From positions 30,812,055 through 30,876,054 of the forward strand of contig NC_057762.1 of assembly GCF_010389155.1 (NCBI RefSeq): a stretch of DNA of 64,000 nt, in the 5' to 3' direction. The DNA comes from Erigeron canadensis (lineage: Eukaryota > Streptophyta > Magnoliopsida > Asterales > Asteraceae). Below the pieces are notes generated by a model. That model made no database searches, had not been told where the DNA came from, and was given only the letters and a program-made list of their open reading frames with translations. The translations under genes were made by a program, and so were the position numbers. Shown piece after piece: positions 21,687 to 35,145 of the stretch. Position 1 is the first letter of the stretch, and every line of letters begins with the position of its first letter.

Positions 21687-24057
21687 TGGTTAGCGCTTTC
21701 GATATATACCACATAATATCTTTTATTTTTCTGTTTTTAATTATCTTAGCCTTCACTCATATCATGTTATACTTACATATTTCGATTGCTTGTTAAATAT
21801 GTTGTTGTTAAACTATACAAGTTTTATATATAACATACAATACAAGTATCTCATGCATAATATTTTTGATAGATTAATTAAAATAAATGGTACAAATTAA
21901 TATCATTTATCTTTTATAATATCTAAGATTTTATCAATATATCATCTAATATCCATATTTTTATACATTTCAATATTGTATTGTTTCAAACAAAATGAGA
22001 CAAACAAAATGAGAAGTCACATGCAAAGGAGTCACATGCATATATTGAATCTTTTTTCACTAAAAAAAAGTCTTCAGAAACTTAAATATCAGTCGTTGAT
22101 TATTTAGTTACGGAAGCTTAGTCATAGAAAGTATCAGCCTATAGAAAACAGGAAAATCAGTCTCTATTTTTCAGTCTCTGAAAACCTGTTTTTTTGTAGT
22201 GTAATTTTTTTTTAAATTTTTAAATAGAAATTCTCTTAGGCTATCTCCAATGCTAAGGATGTCTTTAGGCATCCTTTAGCTGGCACATCATATCCTTACA
22301 AATCTTTAAAATCTTTTAATTTTATCTCTAACCATACAAACATACCCTTACATCATATCCTTAAATGAAATGTAAAGTTAAAAAGAGGTTATGGACATCC
22401 AAAACCATATCCTTGGTGAAGGATATATAGGCTATGGACAAGTAAAAACGAACATGTGTCAATGCTATGGACAAGAATAAGATAGGAAAAGATCTCGACG
22501 GATGTGCACAAACTTCTTTATCTGAGATATCCTTAGGTATATCATCACTCAAGGATAATATTCATATGGAACAATACAAATTAAATTGTAAATTATAAAA
22601 TTATACTAATATAATATCTATTTTTATAATAAAAAGGCTATAGGAGGGCAGAATAGCTAAGCTATAGATATAGTCTCTGAAACCCCTAGTCTACTTTCTG
22701 AATAACCTGACTCCTTTTTTATCTTTCTCCCACACGCACGCATAAACTCTGTACCCTTCGTCTTTCACATTTATTACACATCATGCCCCCCATTCTCAAA
22801 CGTCTAGTGTATCCCGACCAACAATTTTGGTATCTCGACCATATTGTTCAAAAATAGTGTGGGCTCCTTGTCTGTAATGGTAAATCTGATAGAGTAAAAG
22901 CACCCCCCTATCATTAATAGTCTGGTCGGGTTATCAAAAATATGGTTGGGATACCAGACGCCTTCTCAAACGCTCTCATTTTTTAACTACATTAATTCCC
23001 TAACGGGTAATATTTGGTTTATGGTATCTTTCAAGGGTAAATAAAATCGAGTTCTATACTATTTGAACTTCCATCATGTTCAATCATACTATCTATGTAG
23101 AATTTTTTTTGTTAATAAAGTGACAAAACATAAATATGATGGGAAAACATGTCATAGCCAACATATGTTTGGTTATATTTTATTGTGGTATATCATTAAA
23201 CTTTTATAATCTTCAGGATTAATTACGTGAGTAAACACATTTTAAAAGAAAAAACGAAAGTCACCATCTATAACCGTTAAGTTATAAATTGGTTGTTTGA
23301 GCACTAATTGATCAATTCTTGGTTTATGTAGATAAGTGAAGTAATATTTGGTTGTTCCGGTTTAGAAATGCAATAAAGGGAAACAACAACTTTACATTAA
23401 TATTTGCAAGTGTACACAAGTACACAACTACTTACTAAAGGATATATTACATGTTTAAACATACAGACCTAATTTGTTAATCAGCTACAAAATGTTCTAG
23501 CTATACTTTGGAAGTAGAAAATTACAAATTCAAACACAATGTACTAAAATATTAACGATTTAAGCTATCATAAATTATTATTATATCTAGCTTAAAAGAT
23601 ATATATGAAAACAAAGATAGGTGAAAATTAGAACTCTTTTAAAAATTATGTATCCTCTTGAATAATAAGCCTAATAACTTTCTTGACAAATTCATTACAT
23701 AACAACTATAACCTACTTGGATTGTTTATATCAGTTATAATTGTTCCTCAAACAAACAACCTAATCAACATGACATATATTAGATTCTTACACATATAAT
23801 ATAGAAATTCTCCATACATGATACCCAATTTAAATAATAGTATATACATACATGAACATTATCTCTATTATTTTTTACAATCTTTTCATAGATAGACATT
23901 TTATTATCATCACCACCTTCCGTTTTTTATTTCATAACACCACTTTTCTTACAAATATCCTTCACCTCATCTTATATATCTTTCTTAAAAACATTTTTGA
24001 TCGATATTGGTAGCTTTATTATTTTCTTTTTTAATAATTAATTTTATAAAGAATATA
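21687..24057. other. Intergenic with small inverted-repeat sequences
   Basis: No gene seen. About 22237-22557 is a MITE-like stretch beginning GGCTATCTCCAATGCTAAGG with weakly inverted ends (ATCCTTAGG). About 22801-22965 is a short inverted repeat with arms GTATCCCGACCA and TGGTTGGGATACCAGACG. The rest is AT-rich. Confidence 0.45.
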
Positions 24058-24066
24058 TAATTTTTT

Positions 24067-25351
24067 GAGCGAATTGCATTTTTGGTCCTTGTGTTATCAC
24101 ACATTTTGCAAGTTTGATACAAACATTTGTAAAGTCGCGAAACACATCTCTGTCATATCACACCTGTTGCAATTTTGGTCCAAACAGACGGATCCGTCTA
24201 TTTTCTACCGTTAAAGACATCATGTGCCTCTCACGTGAGGGGCAATATTGTCTTTTCTTATAAACGAGGACTACTCTTGCAAATGCATATATTATCATCA
24301 TCATCAAATCACTTATATATGTCTGTATCTAATTATATATGTCATCAAATTACATAAATATATAAGTTTCCTTCTTCAATATATCATCATCAACATCCAA
24401 AACAACATTTTTATCCCAATGATCAACCATATTTTCAATGGTGGCCAATTTTGAGGATCTAGGAGTAACAATATTCTCAAAAGAATTAACGGTTTTAGTT
24501 TCATTACATTGCAACCCCTCCAAATCTATTTTTTGAGAATCCAGCGATCGAACACCCAAACCCAGCCCCAAAAACGCACCATCAGGTCCCACATGGTGCC
24601 CGACCACCAACCCAGAGGTGGGTGATGGTGGCTGAACAGCGGCAGTTGCTGAATTATGGTTTTTACCCAAATTTTCAGCCAAAAAACTATCCAAAACTTC
24701 CACCTGAGAGGCTGAGATTTTTTCAGCAAACTCATACCAACCCCACCCAAATTCGCCCCCTCCCCATCAAATAATTGATCGGAATTTGGATTGAAACTGA
24801 CCGGAATTGGAAAGGGCTGAGCGGATTGTATTTTGATTGAACATAAGATCGATTAGCATCAATATCTTGTGAAGAAGATTGTTCTTGAAGCTTCAATTGA
24901 TGAAAAACATCATTATATCTCTCACCTTCAAAACCGTCCACTTCAACTTCTATATTTATTGATTTTTTTCCACTTCGTTATTTGGGTTTTGGTATGATGT
25001 ATTATCTTTGAATAATCTGAGAGATGTCTTTGATCTAGCTGGGATTAAATGAATTTGGTTTTATGTAAAAACGCATAAATACACACCAAAATACATAAAA
25101 TAGTAATTTGATGATGATGGTATATATTTTGGTTAGTTGCATAAGTAGTCCTCGTTTATATGAAAAGATAGTATTACCCCTCATGTGAGGGGCACATGAT
25201 GTCTTTAACGGTAAAAATAGACGGATCCGTCTGTTTGGACCAAAATTGCAACAGGTGTGATATGACAGGGTTGCGTTTCGCGACTTTGCACGTGTTTGTA
25301 TCAAACATGCAAAATGTGTGATAACATAGGGACCAAAGATACAATTCGTTC
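24067..25351 (-). mobile_element. Non-autonomous MULE upstream of the NAC gene
   Basis: A perfect 9-bp target duplication, TAATTTTTT, sits at 24058-24066 and 25352-25360. Terminal inverted repeats of about 240 bp begin GAGCGAATTGCATTTTTGGT on the left. On the right they read GAACGAATTGTATCTTTGGT in reverse complement. They share ACGGATCCGTCT and the segment TCACGTGAGGGG; the right copy has TCATGTGAGGGG. The interior contains a decayed minus-strand reading frame (24350-24941). Strand is given from that frame. Confidence 0.92.
24350..24941 (-). pseudogene. Frameshifted reading frame inside the MULE, possibly captured host sequence
   Basis: On the minus strand, a frame with FHQLKLQEQSSSQDIDANRS (about 24941-24732) is followed in another frame by a stretch with FAEKISASQVEVLDSFLAEN and then PPSPTSGLVVGHHVGPDGAF. 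Codon-like composition continues across the break, which suggests a frameshifted coding segment or missed intron. I recognise no domain. It could be a captured gene piece (Pack-MULE) or a transposase-associated ORF. Confidence 0.4.
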
Positions 25352-25444
25352 TAATTTTTTATTCTAATTTATTATTTTATGTGCTTGGTATTTTGTCATT
25401 GTACTCATTATAGGACCCCTTTTCAGGTGTTGTCTAGTTAGGGC

Positions 25445-25450
25445 TATATA
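25445..25450 (+). promoter_or_regulatory. Probable TATA box of the NAC gene
   Basis: TATATA within GGGCTATATAGCC, about 160 bp before ATG 25609. It lies about 95 bp downstream of the MULE terminus at 25351. Confidence 0.5.
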
Positions 25451-25608
25451 GCCTTTATTATTATGATCCCAAATTCCCTTTCTCTTCTTTCTTTATATTT
25501 CAGTGTTAATTTGCTTCCCTCATCATAATCCAACATATTTAGTACAACACACAGACTCTAATTCTTTCTTTCATTCTTTGAGAGTCATAACAACAACAAT
25601 TAATAATA

Positions 25609-28475
25609 ATGCTTGGGATAGAAGAGATACTAAGTGAGCTTGGTGGTGGTGGTGGAAGAGAATATTCATCATCAGACCAACAACATAATGGAGGTGGTAA
25701 TTTGCCACCAGGGTTTAGGTTCCATCCAACTGATGAAGAGCTCATCACTTTCTATCTTGCTTCTAAAGTTTTTGGGAATTCTTCATCCACCACTACCTTT
25801 TCATCATTTGCTAGTGTTCACATTGCTGAAGTTGATCTTAACCGTTGTGAACCTTGGGAGCTACCTGGTATTTCTATCCTCCTTCTAAGTTTAATTTTAT
25901 ATTTGTTTTCACCATCACACAAACTGCTTTAGGGTTTAGAGAGTGTTAACTTTAAATAACACATTGTTATTAGTTCAATAAAATCATATAATGAGTTTCA
26001 TAAAGAAATTTTGGGACACATTGCACCACTAAATACACTTAAATTATTAACAATTTCACCATTTGTTGCTATATAACACACTTTAGGCCTTGGGGATATA
26101 CTACTTTTACCTTCAACTCTTTTTTTTTTTTTATGGATGTACACTTCCACATTTAAAGACACACTTAGCAACATTTTCAAACCTTTGAACGGACAATTTT
26201 CCATTCAACACATTAATTAATGCTTTAATTTAATCCATTATACATAAACCACAAACCTTATTTATATTACTTGAATACATACATATATAATAATGTTACA
26301 CAAATCATTAGACTTTCTTTCTTTCATTGAAAGTTAAATTTGTTGAACACCATTATATTATTAACTAAGGTATATATTTTATAATTATTTTAACAAATAG
26401 CTAGCTAGCCATATTATTATCCATCAAACAATACCATAGTAAACAAATGGTTATATGACAGCTTTTTAGGCCCATAATACATATTCTTAGCTAGCTAGCC
26501 GTGTACTATATATCTTTTTATTATATTATTAGGTGTATGTATATGTGTTCAACTGCTTCCATGATTTTGTTTTTATTTTATATATATATATTTAATTATA
26601 TATACTGGCCCATAAAATCTAATCTAAATTCATTTTTTCTGACAATGGCACATCTAACTTGCAAAATTTTCTTTATACTTACACCAAAGAGGTTCTGTTG
26701 TACTAGCTGTGCTTCTTTGTGTATCAGTTGCACCATATGCAAATAGTCTTATATATACATATAATTATGCATTCAACATCATTTCTTTTTGGACATTAAA
26801 ATTGTAAAGTGCATTGATTGTGAAATAATTGTTTGTGGTACGGTCCAAACCAATAATTTAGCTAGAATGAATCAGCCTGAATTAATTTATTTTTGTGTGT
26901 ATTTAATGTACAATTATATCATATATATGCATAATGGACAATCATATTAATGGTCTATTAGAAAGTTCAACGTCTTTTAGAACTAAGTTTATATCTATTA
27001 TTGTTACATATATCCATTTTAATTATATATATTTGAAAAAGAAAAAAAAAAAAAAAGTAAGAAAGAAAGATGGGTAGTATATTTTATCTCTTTTGATCAT
27101 GGGTGTATAATGTGCATATAATTTAATTAACATTTGGTTTTTGTAGAAGTGGCAAAAATGGGAGAAAGGGAGTGGTATTTCTATAGCTTGAGGGATAGAA
27201 AGTACCCAACCGGGCTAAGGACGAACCGGGCCACGGGAACGGGTTATTGGAAGGCAACGGGCAAGGACCGGGAGGTTTATAGTAGTGGGTCGGGTCGGAC
27301 CCTTTTGGGCATGAAAAAGACATTGGTATTTTACAAGGGTCGGGCTCCTCATGGTGAAAAGACCAAATGGGTCATGCACGAGTACCGCCTTGATGGAGAC
27401 TTTTCTTATCGGCACACGTGTAAGGTACAACCCTTTCTCTATGCATTTATTTTGTCTCTTTCTTTGGGTTGACTTTTATGACCTTTCCATCTATCCATTT
27501 TTGATTGACTTTTTGCTGATTGGACTGGTTTGTCATTTCACTATTTCCATTTTGGGTTCCCAAGTAAATCCATTGTTTCCATCATGCGTTTACATAAATA
27601 ATACAGTAGTGATATTATTATATCTTTCCATTGTTATATTTGTGACCAAATTTGAAAAGTTATGATTATAGAAAATGTTGTAGTATCATTTCTGAAAAGA
27701 TTGAAAATGTGTTATCATGGTTTTAGCAAGTTGGATTATTTTTGTATTGAGTGGCAATTAAAATACATAAAAGGAACCCCTGTATTTACTTGTTACTTAT
27801 TTAAGGTTCATACATACATATAAATCGTTATAAAAATTAATGCATACATAATAACATTTATGTTTGTAGGATGAATGGGTGATTTGTAGAATATTTCACA
27901 AACTAGGGGAAAAGAAACCAAATGGTGGCCAAAACTATCCTCAATTCAAACAACACAGCACATCAACCATAGCACCATCACCCCCAACTCCAACCCCCAC
28001 TGAAATTACCAAAAAGCCCTTCAATGAAGGCACAACATCCTTAATGAACCAACCATCCCTCCAAAATCCCTTTCTATTTGGTGACAATCATCAAGAATTA
28101 ACCCATGATCAAGACCTCAAATCACTCCTTAACTTACCAACATTTTCAACCCTTCAAACCACTCCTAACTCGAAACGTCAACTCGTCCTAAATCAACCCG
28201 CTACACATGTCTCCAAACAATGCAAAACTGAGGTCCATTTTAACATTCCACAACTCCCGAATGCTAGCTTGAACTGTTGGGAGATGGATTATATCCCCCC
28301 TACTCCAATGTTTCCGTTTGAGCAACCAAATGCCGGTGTAATGGACTACTATATCAATACAAGCGACAACGTTGGTGGTACAAGATTAGGAGTCGAAGCT
28401 ACAAATGAGCATGGTGGCAACGATGGGGTGTCATTCGAGAGAGCCGGTTTTAATCAGTTGTTACTACCTATTTGA
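25609..28475 (+). CDS. CUC3: NAC-domain transcription factor, CUC3 (NAC031)-like
   Basis: Three exons, 25609-25867, 27147-27424 and 27870-28475, with GT-AG introns in phases 1 and 0, giving 380 residues. The start gives [13 protein letters not shown], like the CUC3 N-terminus. The NAC domain runs about residues 32-191: [19 protein letters not shown] (A), [17 protein letters not shown] (B), [15 protein letters not shown] and [19 protein letters not shown] (C), [20 protein letters not shown] and MHEYRLDG (D), then [11 protein letters not shown] (E). The intron positions are those standard for the family. The Ser/Thr-rich insert at about 57-68 is unusual. The C-terminal half is Asn/Gln/Pro/Thr-rich and diverged, as is normal for the activation region. 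Known role: nuclear activator that sets organ boundaries and shoot/axillary meristems. I see no miR164-like target in exon 3, which agrees with CUC3 rather than CUC1/CUC2. Confidence 0.88.
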
Positions 28476-30539
28476 TTATAAGATCAATGTGTTATATGCA
28501 ATCTATATATATATATATATATATTATTGTTATTAGTGATAATATATGACCATGATTGTTATCAAGTAGTATTATATATTATGTAAATAAATGCTAAGAG
28601 TTGATTAAACCAACAATAATAGTAATAGAACGTGCTTTGTTTGATTTCATATGTTGTTAGTTGTATTTTATTTTTTTTTGTTGTTGATTTCAAAAATTGT
28701 TAAAAGAATAATGTCAGATGTATAGATAGATAATTAAGGTCATTCTTTTTTTTGGAATGAAATGGGATGGGGGAATATGAATGTGTCCCATCCCCAAGCC
28801 TAAAAGTTGCAAAAAATGAAACCAAAAGTGAAAATAGACAAGAGGCTTATTTGTGTGCAAGATTTCTCATTTAATGTGAAGAGTGGGAAGATGTATCGGA
28901 TTTGAAATTGATTTGATTGAAGATTGGGAGCTTTTTGAAGTCAATTCACTATCAATAGTGACGTATGTCAAGCCCCACCTTAGATTTTCACCTAGTAGTA
29001 CATCAAAAGTGTATAAAACAAATATCATTTATACAGAACAAAATATGTATAATTGTATAGTATAATTGTGTGATAATGTAGTTTTGTATATGAAGAGTGT
29101 GAGATAATATAGTTGTTTATAGTTTAGTGTACGAATCGTTACTCTAAGGCTGGACGGAGTGGGTAGGGGAGGGAACCGGTACCGGCTGACACACCGCACC
29201 GACCCCCCGGTACCAGTTGGGTGGGGAGGGCTGTGCCGGTTCTTGTGCCGCTAGTTTCGACCGTTACTAATCATTGCTTTCTTCCTTTCCTTTTTTTTAA
29301 TGAAATATCCATCATATATATATACTATCTATATATATAATCTGGTTGATTGGAGAAGACAAGCACGTGCAGCAGACACTAAATTTCATTTTTACACTTT
29401 ACCCCCTACACTTATAACTTTTTATGAAAATGGGTTAAAATGTTTTTTTTATACATTATTATATTTTTATTTCTTCTAATATATTTTAATATTGTTTTAA
29501 TTATGTAGTATTTAAAACCTTTGTAATTTTTAATTTTTTTTATAAAGTTTTTAATTTTGCAGTGTTTATGTATCTTAGTTGTATTTTTAATTTACTAAAT
29601 AAAAAGTTTTAGTTATTATTTGAAATAAAATAAGTAAAAAATAAATTAAATAGAAAATAGTGGGGAGGAGTGACGAGGTGCTCCTAACATTAGGGGAGAG
29701 GAGGGGAGGAGAAGAAAAATCGAGGAGAGGAGTGGAGAAGCCCTCCCCCACCCTAAAAGCAAGTTTGGCTGTTAACCAAGCACAAAACACTAGATTGTTA
29801 ATATTTACAGTTTTGGTAGCAGAATTATAGAACAAAACAGTTTCTTGTATATGTGCCATTTAAGCTATTGGTTATGTGTTTTAGTTTTGTAATGTAATGG
29901 ACAAATTGTCAAGATGTGTAAATGTATATGAGACATTTGACTTTTAATTTTAATAGTATAAAAAGAAGGGCCAAAGTTTCATAACTAAATTTTATCTTAG
30001 TTTTAGTACGAAAGTAAAACCTGTTTTCTGTCTAGTCCTTAAATGGAAATTTCGATATGTTAATCACAAATCATATTCCTTTTAATGTAGTTGCGTAACC
30101 TGTAGTTCAACTTAATACAGACTAAGATATATCATCGTTTTCCTTTAGTACTTTTTACTTTTACATACTCATTAGTCATTATCATAATATTGATCTTTTT
30201 CGAACCCATATCCTTCAAGATTTACACCTTCCTATGATATTGAAAATTGGGAATCAATTGTTGTGTTATACCAAGCAAATTTCATGGTGACAAACATTTT
30301 TTTTTAACATATATAGACAAATATATAGACAAATGAGAGATAAAAAGTGTGTGGATTGCCTTTTGTATAAAAAGATTATAAACTACTGTTTAGTGCTTAG
30401 GCAGTTAGGCATGGCATTACAGCATAAAACAAAGAGAAAATGTATCATGGATCTAGTGATAACAAAAGCAAATATAATATTGGTTTTGTGGTTTTTTGTA
30501 TTGCTTCCCCTAGCATATTTGGAATGGCTTGTAGTAGTG

Positions 30540-31215
30540 GTGCAAATATAGGTTAACCGATTAGGCTAATTTTTAGTAATAACCGGTTACGGTTATTTTT
30601 TTAAAAAAAATTAATCGATTTCGGTTAACCTATAGCGGTTATTAACCAATTATTGGAGAGAAAATCATTAACCTGTGTAACCTGATTATGGTTATTATAA
30701 ACCGGTTAACCGAAACATGTTAACCTGTTTTCAGTTTTTATTAACTTATGCAAGAAAATAGAACAAATACCTGTATTATGGTCAACTGAACGCAGCATAC
30801 TATATCAGAAACATAAAACATATTAAAAAAACAATTCAGGAGCTTAAAAATCACATCTAATCATCCAAACATAAACATAATAACCTAGTTATGATATCAT
30901 CCATTGAATGGTTGAATCGCTTGAATGTATTGAATCGGTTGGATGATTGATAGATAAATTGATTTTTTTGCTGAGGGTTATTGATCAATCGATCGAAGGA
31001 ATTTTGGGAATTTAGGTTTTTAGAATTTTAGGTTTTAATTGGAATAAGGAAAGGAACTTATTGGGTTTTAGGAGCCGCATGTGTATTGTGTCGTCTATAT
31101 GTTATTCATGTAAGTAAATAATAATATATAAATAATATAAATATTATTAATATATAAGTGGTTAACTGGTTATAGGTTATTTTTAAGTAAAAATAACCGG
31201 TTATTGATTAATGGA
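30540..31215. repeat. GGTTAACCG/AACCGGTTA-motif block
   Basis: Diverged copies of GGTTAACCG, AACCGGTTA and CGGTTATT occur at both ends (30540-30740 and 31155-31205) around unrelated AT-rich sequence. GTGCA occurs at both outer edges. Probably a decayed non-autonomous element. Confidence 0.5.
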
Positions 31216-31749
31216 AGTGCACAAAAGAATAATGGATCATGCTCTTGACAGATTTCTTAGAAATGTCCATATCTATTAGGCCCACATAAGCAATAATCCT
31301 TCTTCAGGATTACTTGCGAACTTTTATATAATCAATTTTTGGTAATAAACTAACAATAGAGCCACACCTAATAAAAAGACTGACTATAGTCCTTCACTTC
31401 TTTATGTGTGGTGTTATTTAAAGTTTTATTCTTATTCTAATTCTAACTTCAAGTCTTCAACTGATCACGAAATACAGTAATACAATAATACAGCGTTGTA
31501 GAAGCTAAAGAAATCATATGCATTTACAGCCCATGGTTTTGGTATTGAAAAAGAGAAAGATTTGGTAAGTAAATATTTTCTAGAGGATGTCTTTAATATA
31601 AATTTTTAACCACCTCCAAGCCGACAGTAATGGCCCCCGTAGACTTTCTCTACCTCAAGAAAGTTTCATGTTCAACTCACGAAGTATCAGGTAGCATCTA
31701 GTACAAAAATTAAGAAGCGGCTACAAGGATACTAGGTCATAATTTATTA

Positions 31750-31875
31750 TTATTATTGGGTTCTCTCAAAAAATCCCTTTTAATCCACCGCACAAATGTG
31801 AAAACTGAAACCCGAACCCAGGTGGATACCCCAAGGTCAAAGACCATAACAATGGCCACCAATGTCATAATTTTA
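31750..31875 (-). mobile_element. SINE-like fragment
   Basis: On the minus strand, CACCTGGGTTCGGGTTTC resembles a pol III B box, and GACATTGGTGGCCATTGTTA lies upstream in A-box position. No tail or target duplication was found. Confidence 0.35.
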
Positions 31876-34394
31876 TTTTATTTTTTTTAAAAAAAATTCT
31901 TAAAAGGATAAAAGGTTATTCAAAACGAGATACTAATATTTTTTTGCTAGCTTAGAAAACTACGTAATATGAGTACTATTTATTGACGAATCTAAATGTT
32001 ATATCCAGTATATGGTCAATTAAACTCAAAATATACGTATTTATGATCGAAACCTAAAACGAACAATTCTAGCAAAAATGCAAGCAAAACATTATATAAA
32101 AACCTTGGATGTCCAATGACAATACTTAGCACATAATTAGGAGCATAATTTAGTGACAAAGATAATAGCAGAAGGTAAATGCTTTAAGACAGTTGCAATG
32201 GTCAACTTTTATTAGATGGCTGATCAAGTATATAGCAGAAACAAATGGCTTAAACAAGCAAAACTAAGTTTCCAAATGGCTATAACCATAATACCGCTAA
32301 CATAATGACCATTAGGTTATTCAGTCGATCCTTTTGCCCCACACATTTCTACAACTTCCAACTAGTCCCTGCAAAACAACATTGGTAATTAGTTTGCATT
32401 CCAAAAAGTCGAATGGCATTCTCATAGATTCTGTGTTTCTTGCAAGTCTGGGATTTAGGATATTCACTAGTTTGTCTCTAGCTTCTATCCTGGCAAGTAA
32501 AGATAATAATAATGAGTTCTATAAAAATGCAACTGAGGTGACAAGTTGACAATCAGGCTCCAAGCCAATATAGGAGCCTGAATGCCAACCGAGCGAAGTG
32601 ACGAGAAATTACAAATTTTAATGAATGAAACATGGTGAATTCAGCTGACTTGATTCAACAAAAAACATATTAGAAGATTACTCATGAAATCATGTCCATC
32701 CAAAACCAAAAGATAACCCGCTTCTCAAATCTGAGACCACGGTGGTTTTTATAAAAATACTAGTTCCCAAAAAGTTATGTTTTTGTAATGGAATAAAAAA
32801 CATGGAATGTAAGACGCTAATGATGCTTTCTCCATACTTCATATAACTCTAGTCCACTTGCATAAATAAACAAAGCTTAAAGGTTGTAGCTGCAGCACAC
32901 GTGACGATCAATTTCTAAATTCTGCTTGGTTAACCCTTATAACTAAAAGACACAATTCAACCAAAAAAAAAAAGAAAAGAAAAAGAGACGAACAAACTCC
33001 ACAACTAGGGAACTCTCAGCATGTCTTATCAGTTTCATTTAAGTTGCCTTTTGGTGACGAAGTTTTAAATTTAGATAGACGGAAGAGAAAGGATGGATGA
33101 CATCTGAAATGAAACAAACAATGCTGTCCAAATTTACTTGTAATGAATACAAAAAAAAACCCACCAAGTGCAAGTATTTCAAGGACGATATCCCAATAAG
33201 TGGGGACTGTTGCAACACAGTAAAAGTAGTAATGTTAAAATTAGGCATCAAGTGTTGTCTATAGTTATAATTGGACTGGATAATTAAAGAGAAGGAAATA
33301 ACGTCGAGATTAATATTATACTAGCCCAGTGACTCATTGTGTGCATTGAAGAAAGTAGGGCAATAATAACAAACTAGAAAATACATCTCTGGACCAAGAA
33401 AACAAGTCCCTCTTTCCATTTAAGGAATATAGGGTGCGTGAAAATCAAAGAGAAGGAAACTATTGATTCTTGATGCAAAATAGGGGTAGCCATACCGCTA
33501 GAAGAGTAATCATGTCAAGAATAAAGCAAGGTATTAGATATATATACAAATTTTACATAATTTTCAAGATCAATTCACATTACACACTCCCTCAACATCT
33601 CCAATTATATCAACATGACGTTTATAATTATATGCTACATTAGCATCATACTCTAGCTTGCTTCATGTTCAACTGGCACAAAATTTAACTCAATCCAAAT
33701 CCTTATTATGCATGTAGACCGATACCAACTTAGTTGCAAACTTTATGAGCCTGGGCTCACATTTTTAGAATCTTTTCAGCCTCCATCTTCGCTTAAACAT
33801 AGCAAGTTGGGAGGTAGACTTTTTTAATCCTTACATAAACTTATTACGACAAGGACATGGACAAGTTCAAACCACCCATGAAATTTTCAAGATTGTGGCA
33901 TTTTGTGTTTTACTTTATCTAGGGTTTCATGTTGGAATTATATAGTGAAATTGGTAAGAAAGAAAGAGAAAAAGGTGTTTGGTGTATATAAGGGTGAGTA
34001 AAGGTGTGCTTGTTAGGGTCATTGAAAGAAACTCATTTCTTACACCTTTTGCATCACTTCAATTGCTACCATTTGATGAAGATTTAGTTTATGCTTATTT
34101 GGATAGATTAAAAAAAATGTAAAAAACATTAAAAAAAAAATTAAAAAAAAAATAGCTCCTCTCTCTATGACAACAAACACAGCCTTCCTCACCCGATATA
34201 TACCAATACACCTATAATCCCAACTTGAAACCATTGAAAACACAATATGGATACAATCTTGAGAACTTTAATGGCATGGTTCAAACAAGTCTATGTGTTC
34301 CCTGTTGTAATACATTTACAGATTAGTATCCCTGACATGTTTTCATAAAGATGAAGTTCAAAAAGAACTGTAAACGTGATCCATGTTGTGCAGG

Positions 34395-34580
34395 TTGTTG
34401 CAAAAGGGCCAACTATCACGGGGTTTGAGCCCCAATACTTCGACGGTGTATGGGGGAGGTTAAGTTGTAGGCAAACCTTACCTCTACCTAAGTGGAGAGG
34501 CTGCTTCCATGTTCTACCTAAATGGTAGAAAAGACCCTCCAACCTTTGCATGGGATGAGACTCATCCAACCATGCTGCTT
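34395..34580 (-). mobile_element. TS-like SINE fragment, diverged
   Basis: Contains GGCAAACCTTACCTCTACCT and GAGAGGCTGCTTCC, in the same order as the copy at 45474-45605. These are typical of the TS-type plant SINE 3' region. It ends near a GTTGTTGC that could be a tail remnant. Confidence 0.4.
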
Positions 34581-34959
34581 ACTAATGTAACTACTTCTAT
34601 TTTACAAAAATTCCAACTTACACATATATAACACTCTACATTAAGATTTCAAAATTACAACAATACTAGAGTGTAACACGAGGCAAAATTACTACGAAAC
34701 ACCTTACACACCAACCGAAATAAATCCGACTTTTTTTTTCTTCATATAATCAAACACAAAAGCTAACCTACAAACAAACACATATAATCTTCAATTCAAG
34801 CAAATCACAAGCTGCACATACTCAATTCTAAAACCTAAACACACTTTCACATACATCAGCTCACAGATCCGATTTAAACAAATATATATACAATTATACA
34901 TATTAATATATACACATAATATAGATATAGGTTAAAGATAAATAGAGAAAGAAGGAAAC

Positions 34960-35142
34960 CTAATCTTTGGAGGAAGATGATTTGTTGTTGTTGCGATTGT
35001 AGAAGTAATCAGGTGGAGAATAAATGAGAGAAGCGATCATGGCTGCCGGAAGAACGCCGAAGACGGAAACTGCAGCTAGTTTTTTCACAAGCGGCTCGCC
35101 GTCTCTCGTTATCGCCGATAATAATCCTTTTGTGTACCCCAT
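34960..35142 (-). CDS. 60-residue single-span membrane protein, unknown function
   Basis: Single exon on the minus strand. MGYTKGLLSAITRDGEPLVK is followed by one hydrophobic helix (about residues 22-41, AAVSVFGVLPAAMIASLIY), then SPPDYFYNR and a polar tail NNNKSSSSKD. The codon composition and the clean start, just downstream of a GT microsatellite in the leader, suggest a real small gene. I do not recognise the family. A small organelle or endomembrane protein is possible. A TATA-like run lies near 35188-35200. Confidence 0.55.
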   Translation of the reverse strand: MGYTKGLLSAITRDGEPLVKKLAAVSVFGVLPAAMIASLIYSPPDYFYNRNNNKSSSSKD

Positions 35143-35145
35143 TTT

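Larger units (their letters stand above)
28476..34959. other. Gene-free repeat-rich interval
   Basis: No supported coding gene in 6.5 kb. Contents: TA microsatellite (about 28505-28524); a MITE-like stretch at about 29145-29757 with G-rich left end and C-rich right end; the GGTTAACC block at 30540-31215; a SINE-like piece near 31750-31875; a TS-like SINE near 34395-34580. A frame at 30333-30551 has no recognisable content. Confidence 0.5.

Noticed and set aside
30333..30551. 72-codon plus-strand frame with hydrophobic end
   Set aside because: No family resemblance, no splice context and AT-driven composition.
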